DNA from: Chlorobiales bacterium
GTDB lineage: Bacteria > Bacteroidota > Chlorobiia > Chlorobiales > Chlorobiaceae
Direction of reading: 5' to 3'
DNA: 5,365 nucleotides
Assembly (NCBI GenBank): GCA_022360415.1
Contig: JAKSDB010000181.1
Span: forward strand, 1-5,365
Shown: positions 1 to 5,365 of the stretch, piece after piece
Layout: each line of letters opens with the position of its first letter
Numbering within the stretch: the first letter of the stretch is position 1
Translations under genes and position numbers: made by a program
The notes under the pieces: model-generated
Database searches by the model: none
What the model was told of the DNA's origin: nothing
What the model saw: only the letters and a program-made list of their open reading frames with translations

Positions 1-3000
1 CCTTACTTTTCCCCCGGTTCCCGGGACGGCAAAGGCCAATGAAAATTCAACACCGCTCAGAGCACCCTGGTCGTCAACACCTACATTGACGCTAAAGCTT
101 TCAAACCCTGCGGCTTCCTCAACAAAGCTCGATATCTGGGAGGAAAGAAGGCCGGTCCCTGCTGAGAGTCCGACGCTCGAGAAAGGGACATTACCAAATC
201 CACCCTGGCTGCCGGGGCGAATATACCATTGTTTCGTGAGCAGGAGAGAGACTACATTGGGTTCGGCATTCGGATCTATTTTGCTGCTTTGAGTGCCGAT
301 CATGTTATCGGAAGCATAAGGTTGGGAATCGTCGTTAAGAAAATATCCCATCTGTACATTGGGATTATTGAGCGTCCCCTGAATCGCAAGCAGCAGGCGG
401 ACGTTATCTCTTTCTCCAGTTTGTACATTGGAGGCGTTGACATATTTCCTCCCGAAAAGGTTTTCCATGACTCCGTTTCTGATATCGACATTATTCCAGA
501 CAATTCTTCCGCCGTCGTCAAGATCGAAATTGCTGTTGGAAAACCTGTATTTGCCTGAAGTGATGTTCACTGAGCCGAAGAGGCGGTAGTTTTGCTGGTT
601 TTTATTGACTGTGAGCGAAAGGTTTCGCAGGCTGGTTTCAAGCTGTTCGCCTCGTGTCCTGTCGAATATCATATTGTACTTCAAAGGTGCGGCACTTTTC
701 AACTGAAGGTTCTGTATCTGAACGATATCGATAAGGGTGTAGTAAAATTCAGGGCTCTCCGGTTTTGAAGGCTCTTCAGACCGGGAGGTATCAGCCGGCT
801 CAGGGTGGCGTGGGACAAATGTTATGAAGCGTTCCGCCCCTACATATTTCGCGCTTTCGTTTGAGCCTGTTCTGTATAATGTGAAATCAGCATCTGTGAT
901 CAGAAGATTACCGGTAAGAAGCGGCTGGGATGTGTCGCCGTAAAAGCGAACCCTGTCCGATGTGCCGGTTATGGTTCCGAACGACGTTTCATCTTTCTTG
1001 TCCTGCTTGTTGAACAGCAGAAGGTTTTCAAAGGAGGCGGTGAGATCTACTGTTGTTGCCTCGAGGTTTTCCAGGCCGGCCGATCCACTTATTCTGCCGG
1101 TGCCTCCAAGAGCATCTTTGATGAGAATGTTATCGAAATCGGCCTTTTCCGGTCTGATGACAATCGTGCCGGAAAGCCGGTAAACTGTTTCGGTCGGTGT
1201 AACGGTTATTTCCGTATCCTGAAGCTTCGCAGTGAAATAGATGTCGGGCTCGGGTGTCTTTCCCCTGACAACAAGTTTCGCGGGTATGGTTCCTTCAGCA
1301 GTGTCGAAAAACGGCAGAAGCACCTCGAGAATTTCGGCGGACAAATGATCGGAAGAACAGGAAACTGCTACAGGTTGATTATCGGGAACTGAAATCCCGG
1401 GCGGAGACCAGTTCAGCCTGAGAGGGATCGATACGGTGCCTGTGATATCATTAAGCGGTTCAGGTGAGATGCGCCCTGTTGAAAAATCGGCCTCCAGCCG
1501 TTCGCCTTTGTGAGACGCTTCAAGGCCGAGGTCGCCTATAATTACATCATCGTAGACAAGGTCATGGCCGCTAAGCCTGAGCAGGGCGGTTTTGGCTCCG
1601 GGCGAACCCCTGACAAGAAGTGAAGAAGAAATTGTTCCTTTCAACCCTGCATCAGGGAAAAAAATCTCAAATTCCCGGGTGTCAAGGTTTCGGGCAGTAC
1701 ATTCAAAAACACCGGCAAGCTCGTTGCTGAGCACACCGTTGCAGGTGATTGACTGCTCTTCTTTTTCAAACTTTATGCCGTACAGGCGGGTGAAATTTCT
1801 TCCGATATCGATTCTTGAGCCTCTGTTGACCTGCCATGTCCCTTCAGGTCCGGTACTATGAAGATCGCCGAGTGTAATCTTATAGAGACTGTTGTCACGA
1901 ACCGCTGTGATATCAGCCTTCAGAGAATGCCCTGTTTCATGAAAACGCAAATAGAGATTTGTGTTCAGCTCACCGCTGTTGTAATCGGCTGTCAGGTTGA
2001 ACCTGTCGACACTGCGGCTACCTGCTTGCAGTGAGAAGGCATTTCCCTGAATAGACGCTCGGGTAATGCCGTCGTTGTCATAGGCTGCGGTGATCTCGAA
2101 CGCGGCGCTGTCCAATGAAAAAATATTGTCACGACTGAATTTCTCTATTCTGATCGACGAGGCAAGGTGCAGCGACCCGTTGCTTCTGTAAGATCTTCCT
2201 GAAACGGTCCCTGAAAGTCTGTATCCTTTGAGGGGGAGAAAAACAGCGAGAGGCGAAATGTCCCGGACTGTCAGCATATAATCTGCCGAGTAATCCCTTT
2301 CAATGGTTTCGGAAGAGGGTTGAGGGAGTGCCGAGCTCTGCCAGATGTTGTTTTTTGCGGTTTCGCGGATTGCCGACTGGACGGTAAGATTCATGCCGAA
2401 GAGAAACTCTTTGAAAGTATAACGTCCTTCAGCTTTGAAATCGAGGAAATCGCTTTTGAGAATGACGCTTGACACGGGTGATTTCTGGACGATACGCAGT
2501 GTAAGCTCAGAACCCTCGTGGAGAGTGTATCCATTGACAACCGATTCGCTGAAGAGAGTCGATAGGTTCCCGTTAAGCTTTTCCGGATTAAAATTACTTC
2601 CGCTGAAATGAGTGGAGAACGTAAGGTTCGAGGTGATATCAGCCCGCCCGAAAAGTTTGGAGAGGTTCAGGTTGGCAACCGACCCTTTTCCATCATAGAC
2701 GGGGATGTTCCGGCTCCAGTCTATTTTTCCTTGCAGTGCAATTCTTGCATTATCTTCTGCAAGGGCCAATTCGGCTGTGAGGATGTCATTATTGTAGCTC
2801 AGGTCAATAATTCCCTGGGTTAATTCCTGTTCCTGCCAGTACGAGTCCTGAAGATCGACTGAAAGCTCTGCCTCGTCCAGTTGTGAAAAAAGGCCTTTGC
2901 CGGAGAATACCCCGGTGCATGATATACTGCTCATTGACGGGGTGTTCGGCAGAAGAAATCTGTGCAGCTCGAAATTCTCCAGGGCAAATTCTCCTTTGTA

Positions 3001-4233
3001 GCCGGCAGGCGTTTCCCCCGGTTTTTTCGCCTGCAGAGAAAACATGGCATTGCCGGCGTCCGTTTCAACGGACAACTCCGTATATAATTCACTCATATTG
3101 CCCTGGACGTAACCCGACAGCTCGAGATCGCCTGCCGGTTCAACAAGTTCTTTGAAAGTCGAATCCTGTATTGCGGCTCGGAGAAAATCTTCTGAAATTC
3201 TCGAGCTGTCGGTTTCAAGCCTGTATCCGATGAAATCCGGTTGATTCAGATTGAGAAGCTCTCCCTTGAGCGGCAGGAAAGAATTGCCATGGGAGATGAA
3301 TGCTTTGTCAATATCCAATTTGCGAAGCCGGCCTTCCGCTTTTCCGGAAATCCCGTAAAGGCCGGAAGGAAGAGAGTGTCGGGGCAGAAGCAGTTTGAGG
3401 TCATCAGTATGTATATTGGCGGATATTACTGAAAACGTTGCGGGACTGTTTGCATGCCGCTCAACTGTTTCAGAAGAAAAAAGGTTGAACTCGTAGATGC
3501 CCATTGACAAATCAGCACTGCTCTTTCCGGTACTGGCCTTCAGGTCAAGAATTTCAAGACGCTTGTTTGTCAGGGAAAGCTTTGCAGAACCCTCCTGTAA
3601 TGTGAAATTGGATCGGGGAAGATGAAACCGGATTGTACGGATGATGCCGCTGATGTTTTCATGAGAGTAGCGGAACCTTTTACCCTGGAAATCGATCTCT
3701 TTGATGATTTCCGGTTCAGCATTTTCTTTCGTGAGATCGAGATATTCAGCAGAACAGTTCGAAAGCTCGATGTTGTCGCATCGAAAACGTTCAAGTCCCG
3801 GTGCTCCGGAAGTATCGCCGGACCTGGGGGAAAAAATCCGTTCAATACTGGTGGTTCCGTCAGGATACCGCTCGAAATGAAAAAAGAGCGAGTCGGCTTG
3901 TAATGAACGAATTGTCAATGAAGAGGAGTTAGACAGCAGTTGCAGAAAATTCAGGTTTACCGTCAGTTTTGCTGCTGACACGTCAGGTTTTTCTGTGTGT
4001 TCACGAAACAGTTCAGGTCGGTGCAGAGTGATTTTTGAAGGGAATTCCAGATCAATGGCTTCTATTCTGAGCTTTCCCCGGAACTCGACGTTAAAATAAT
4101 CGGTAAGCCTTTGTTTTACGAAATGGTTCAGGGTGCCGCTGTTCAGCGTAATGGAAATGATAACCGCAAGAACAAGGATCAGCGCAGAAACACCGATTGC
4201 AAATCCGAGAATATATTGTTTTAGCTTGTCCAA
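1..4233 (-). CDS. TamB/AsmA-superfamily periplasm-spanning envelope protein (C-terminus cut by window edge)
   Basis: Seen: 1411 codons with no stop, open at the left edge. The N-terminus (MDKLKQ) leads into one hydrophobic segment at about residues 7-30, a signal anchor with the rest in the periplasm. An AsmA-like opening follows at about 48-76 (FRGKLRIEAIDLEFPSKITL). The long middle is rich in alternating polar/hydrophobic beta strands. The TamB C-terminal (DUF490) signature appears near the end: LLTGNLLITDADF (~1106-1118), GSVNITSGKYRF (~1219-1230), GGRIVWNN (~1241-1248), QGTLNNPNVQMGYF (~1285-1298) and NVVSLLLTKQWYI (1326-1338). Known: E. coli TamB (about 1260 aa) works with TamA in outer-membrane protein assembly and, with YhdP and YdbH, in phospholipid delivery to the outer membrane. 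Inferred: a similar role here, possibly with an OMP85 protein beyond the left edge. The start is TTG at 4233, the only usual start codon between the upstream in-frame stop and the membrane segment. The protein probably lacks only some tens of C-terminal residues. Family is fairly certain; orthology to TamB is not. Confidence 0.87.
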   Translation of the reverse strand, partial: MDKLKQYILGFAIGVSALILVLAVIISITLNSGTLNHFVKQRLTDYFNVEFRGKLRIEAIDLEFPSKITLHRPELFREHTEKPDVSAAKLTVNLNFLQLLSNSSSLTIRSLQADSLFFHFERYPDGTTSIERIFSPRSGDTSGAPGLERFRCDNIELSNCSAEYLDLTKENAEPEIIKEIDFQGKRFRYSHENISGIIRTIRFHLPRSNFTLQEGSAKLSLTNKRLEILDLKASTGKSSADLSMGIYEFNLFSSETVERHANSPATFSVISANIHTDDLKLLLPRHSLPSGLYGISGKAEGRLRKLDIDKAFISHGNSFLPLKGELLNLNQPDFIGYRLETDSSRISEDFLRAAIQDSTFKELVEPAGDLELSGYVQGNMSELYTELSVETDAGNAMFSLQAKKPGETPAGYKGEFALENFELHRFLLPNTPSMSSISCTGVFSGKGLFSQLDEAELSVDLQDSYWQEQELTQGIIDLSYNNDILTAELALAEDNARIALQGKIDWSRNIPVYDGKGSVANLNLSKLFGRADITSNLTFSTHFSGSNFNPEKLNGNLSTLFSESVVNGYTLHEGSELTLRIVQKSPVSSVILKSDFLDFKAEGRYTFKEFLFGMNLTVQSAIRETAKNNIWQSSALPQPSSETIERDYSADYMLTVRDISPLAVFLPLKGYRLSGTVSGRSYRSNGSLHLASSIRIEKFSRDNIFSLDSAAFEITAAYDNDGITRASIQGNAFSLQAGSRSVDRFNLTADYNSGELNTNLYLRFHETGHSLKADITAVRDNSLYKITLGDLHSTGPEGTWQVNRGSRIDIGRNFTRLYGIKFEKEEQSITCNGVLSNELAGVFECTARNLDTREFEIFFPDAGLKGTISSSLLVRGSPGAKTALLRLSGHDLVYDDVIIGDLGLEASHKGERLEADFSTGRISPEPLNDITGTVSIPLRLNWSPPGISVPDNQPVAVSCSSDHLSAEILEVLLPFFDTAEGTIPAKLVVRGKTPEPDIYFTAKLQDTEITVTPTETVYRLSGTIVIRPEKADFDNILIKDALGGTGRISGSAGLENLEATTVDLTASFENLLLFNKQDKKDETSFGTITGTSDRVRFYGDTSQPLLTGNLLITDADFTLYRTGSNESAKYVGAERFITFVPRHPEPADTSRSEEPSKPESPEFYYTLIDIVQIQNLQLKSAAPLKYNMIFDRTRGEQLETSLRNLSLTVNKNQQNYRLFGSVNITSGKYRFSNSNFDLDDGGRIVWNNVDIRNGVMENLFGRKYVNASNVQTGERDNVRLLLAIQGTLNNPNVQMGYFLNDDSQPYASDNMIGTQSSKIDPNAEPNVVSLLLTKQWYIRPGSQGGFGNVPFSSVGLSAGTGLLSSQISSFVEEAAGFESFSVNVGVDDQGALSGVEFSLAFAVPGTGGKVR

Positions 4234-4243
4234 ATGTATACTG

Positions 4244-4248
4244 CCTCT
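4244..4248 (-). promoter_or_regulatory. Shine-Dalgarno site (AGAGG) for the TTG start of the TamB-like gene
   Basis: Read on the minus strand, AGAGG lies 10 bases before the TTG at 4233-4231, inside the 21-base gap after the rfaE2 stop. The spacing is slightly long but usable. It is the best ribosome-binding match nearby and supports the TTG start. No ATG or GTG lies in frame between the upstream TGA (4257-4255) and the signal anchor, and the first in-frame ATG comes more than 200 codons later. Confidence 0.55.
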
Positions 4249-4254
4249 ACTTTT

Positions 4255-4749
4255 TCATTTTTCCCTGCAATACACCTCAACGATCCGTTCGATGATCGAG
4301 GATGATGATCGACCCTCGAGAAAATCGATGGCTTTTACCTCACCACCATGAGCAAGGACAGTTTTCGCGCCAACGATTCTGTCAATCGGCCAGTCTGCTC
4401 CTTTTACCAGGATATCCGGCAGCAGTTCTGCAATGATCCGTTCAGGCGTATCGTCATCGAAAATAACAATCGCATTGACAGCTTCCAGGCCGGCAACTAC
4501 CCTGCAGCGATCGATGAGGGGTGATATCGGGCGCTTTTCCCCCTTGAGCCTTTTCACCGAAGAGTCACTGTTAATTCCCACAACAAGCATGTCCCCGGCA
4601 GCTTTTGCTTTATCAAGGTAAAATACATGACCTGCGTGCAGGATATCAAAACATCCGTTGGTGAAGACGACTTTTTTCCCCCGGGATTTCCATGTGCTGA
4701 CAAGGTTCCTTGCAGAGCCGGGCGTTAGAAGTTTCTTTATTGATTGCAT
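4255..4749 (-). CDS. rfaE2: D-glycero-beta-D-manno-heptose 1-phosphate adenylyltransferase (standalone RfaE2 / HldE C-terminal domain)
   Basis: A cytoplasmic nucleotidyltransferase that joins heptose 1-phosphate to AMP from ATP, giving ADP-heptose for the lipopolysaccharide inner core. Seen: 164 residues, the expected length for a single-domain RfaE2. The cytidylyltransferase-like fold is marked by TNGCFDILHAGH (30-41), whose HxGH motif (38-41) binds nucleotide. Other marks are VVGINSDSSVKRLKGEKRP (56-74), the acidic FDDDTPERII (97-106), LVKGADW (114-120), VVGAxxV-like IVGAKTVLAHGGEV (125-138) and the terminal GRSSSSII (146-153), equivalent to GCSTTNII of E. coli HldE. The sugar-kinase half (RfaE1/HldA) of bifunctional HldE is absent, so a separate kinase gene is expected elsewhere. 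The ATG at 4749 gives the normal N-terminal length. In-frame stops lie just upstream, and no good Shine-Dalgarno site is visible. The gene ends 21 bases before the TamB-like gene, so the two are probably one operon. Confidence 0.93.
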   Translation of the reverse strand: MQSIKKLLTPGSARNLVSTWKSRGKKVVFTNGCFDILHAGHVFYLDKAKAAGDMLVVGINSDSSVKRLKGEKRPISPLIDRCRVVAGLEAVNAIVIFDDDTPERIIAELLPDILVKGADWPIDRIVGAKTVLAHGGEVKAIDFLEGRSSSSIIERIVEVYCREK

Positions 4750-4764
4750 GGTTAAAAAGGCAGT

Positions 4765-4792
4765 TTGTCCAGTCAGTATTTATTAGTATAAA
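4765..4792 (+). promoter_or_regulatory. Possible sigma-70-type promoter for the acyltransferase gene
   Basis: TTGTCC (4765-4770, 4 of 6 matches to TTGACA) is followed after 16 bases by TATAAA (4787-4792, 5 of 6 matches to TATAAT). The site lies about 95 bases upstream of the ATG at 4886, which would give a leader of roughly 85 bases. This is a consensus match only. AT-rich DNA gives such matches by chance, and the host's housekeeping sigma-factor preference is unknown. Confidence 0.35.
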
Positions 4793-4813
4793 TTATTTCA
4801 GGTATTTTCCTTT
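4785..4813 (-). promoter_or_regulatory. Possible promoter for the rfaE2-TamB-like operon
   Basis: On the minus strand a good -10-like hexamer, TATACT (complement of 4785-4790), lies about 35 bases upstream of the rfaE2 ATG. The expected -35 position (about 4808-4813) reads AAAGGA, a poor match, so the promoter would be weak or need an activator. The -10 overlaps that of the putative plus-strand promoter, so the two polymerases would compete for the same DNA if both are real. Confidence 0.3.
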
Positions 4814-4885
4814 TTTCTTCGCCCATTATGCTGTTCCTCAGCGCAGCACGTCAGTTAACCACAATTCCGGGAGCAGAACGGATCA

Positions 4886-5365
4886 ATGAGCAGTTCAGGC
4901 AGATGGTTGAAATCTTTCAAACAGTATGTAGAGTATTCTCTTTTCATATTCTTTATGCTGATTGTAAAAAAACTGACGCCGGATCAATGTGAAAAAGTAG
5001 CGTCGCGCCTGGGTGACGTTGTCTATGATGTGCTGAAAATCAGGCGTACTGTCGTTGAGAAAAACCTCGAGGGTACATTTCCTGAAAAAGAACATAAAGA
5101 GATCGCCGGTCTTGCCCGTAAGGTATATCGCCGCCAAGCTCTCAATATCATCGAAATGCTGAGGCTTCCGTTGATAGAGGGGAAGGATGATGCGATGAAG
5201 ATTCTTGAGATTGACGGAAAAGAGTTTCTTGAAAAAACAAGATATGCAGGCAAAGGGGCAGTGGTTGTTTCAGCGCATTTCGGTAACTGGGAGCTTCTCG
5301 GCATTTGCACAGGCATGCTTGTTGCCCCAATGAACATCGTGGTGAAGCATCAGGGGAATCCATTC
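4886..5365 (+). CDS. LpxL/HtrB-family lipid A (lysophospholipid) acyltransferase, N-terminal part
   Basis: A membrane-bound acyltransferase that transfers a fatty acyl chain from acyl-ACP to a lipid A precursor at the inner face of the cytoplasmic membrane. Seen: 160 residues, open at the right edge, roughly half the usual 290-310. A hydrophobic stretch at about residues 17-27 fits the family's N-terminal membrane anchor. It is followed by the typical helical region with RRTVVEKNLEGTFP (53-66, compare R..v..NL...fP) and KVYRRQALNIIEMLRLP (79-95). The catalytic HX4D/E motif is HFGNWE (H131, E136), preceded by GKGAVVVSA and followed by MNIVVKHQGNP (149-159), where relatives have VYRP..NP. The ATG at 4886 is the first in-frame start after the TAA at 4856-4858. 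A GGGAG at 4869-4873 is 12 bases upstream, a weak, distant ribosome site. Which acyl position or acceptor is used, and whether this is LpxL, LpxM or another paralogue, cannot be told, so no symbol is given. Confidence 0.9.
   Translation, partial: MSSSGRWLKSFKQYVEYSLFIFFMLIVKKLTPDQCEKVASRLGDVVYDVLKIRRTVVEKNLEGTFPEKEHKEIAGLARKVYRRQALNIIEMLRLPLIEGKDDAMKILEIDGKEFLEKTRYAGKGAVVVSAHFGNWELLGICTGMLVAPMNIVVKHQGNPF

Larger units (their letters stand above)
4750..4885. other. Divergent intergenic region between rfaE2 and the acyltransferase gene
   Basis: A 136-bp gap between two divergently transcribed genes. It is AT-rich on the rfaE2 side (about 4771-4820) and of mixed composition nearer the acyltransferase start. 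It should hold both promoters. I see no convincing hairpin terminator, riboswitch or tRNA, and no direct-repeat operator. A 54-codon plus-strand frame starts at 4828 but is judged not real. Confidence 0.7.

Noticed and set aside
3570..3845. Minus-strand 91-codon frame on the same strand as the TamB-like gene.
   Set aside because: It is an out-of-frame reading inside the TamB-like gene, with low-complexity basic/serine content and no family features.
86..3903. Many plus-strand open frames of 60-110 codons (for example 229-558, 962-1183, 1592-1861, 2608-2823, 2883-3155, 3622-3903).
   Set aside because: All lie antisense to the uninterrupted TamB-like frame, overlap each other out of frame, show no recognisable motifs and lack convincing ribosome-binding sites. 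They are shadows of the real gene.
1..4233. Possibility that the long minus-strand region is a decayed gene or several genes joined by sequencing error.
   Set aside because: The frame is continuous over 1411 codons, with a coherent N-terminal anchor and a matching TamB C-terminal signature at the expected end, so it is one intact gene within the window.
4280..4322. Repeated GATCGA/TCGATGATCGA-like words that look like an operator or inverted repeat.
   Set aside because: They fall within the rfaE2 C-terminal codons for the conserved Ser-rich and Ile-Glu-Arg segment, so protein coding explains them. The symmetry is imperfect.
4828..4992. Short 54-codon plus-strand frame (starts MLFLSAARQL) upstream of and overlapping the acyltransferase start.
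   Set aside because: No ribosome-binding site precedes it, it overlaps the start of a well-supported gene by more than 100 bases in another frame, and most of its sequence is explained by that gene. A leader peptide cannot be excluded but is unsupported.
4895..5363. Minus-strand frames opposite the acyltransferase (4895-5137, 5023-5337, 5148-5363).
   Set aside because: They are antisense to a frame with a clear HX4E acyltransferase motif and conserved spacing, and none resembles a known protein.

Overview
The window looks like a piece of chromosome from a diderm (Gram-negative) bacterium. It holds three genes, all linked to building the outer membrane. Base composition is moderate, and codon use looks similar across the three genes. 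The long TamB-like protein is reminiscent of Bacteroidota/Chlorobiota proteins, possibly a green sulfur bacterium. That is a low-confidence impression, because no taxonomic marker gene is present. I see no RNA gene, CRISPR array, insertion sequence or phage remnant.

Layout. Positions 1-4233, about 79% of the window, are one uninterrupted minus-strand reading frame. It encodes at least 1411 residues of a TamB/AsmA-superfamily protein and runs off the left edge before its stop codon. Twenty-one bases upstream of it, on the same strand, lies a complete standalone rfaE2-type gene (4255-4749), the nucleotidyltransferase that makes ADP-heptose. A 136-bp AT-rich gap (4750-4885) separates this pair from a divergent plus-strand gene (4886 to the right edge). 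That gene encodes the first 160 residues of an LpxL/HtrB-type lipid A (or lysophospholipid) acyltransferase. The gap is the only intergenic space of any size and probably holds both promoters.

How the genes may work together. The acyltransferase would complete the lipid anchor of lipopolysaccharide, and RfaE2 would supply the activated heptose for its inner core. The TamB-like protein would be a periplasm-spanning, inner-membrane-anchored beta-sheet protein. Relatives of this kind take part in outer-membrane protein assembly and in moving phospholipids to the outer membrane. The cluster therefore reads as a small envelope-biogenesis locus. The functions come from family knowledge; the functional link between the genes is inference from their arrangement.

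Nothing here is clearly a new system. The points most worth a second look are the rfaE2-TamB pairing with a same-frame stop and TTG start, a disordered Pro/Glu/Ser linker just before the TamB C-terminal domain, and the compact divergent promoter region.
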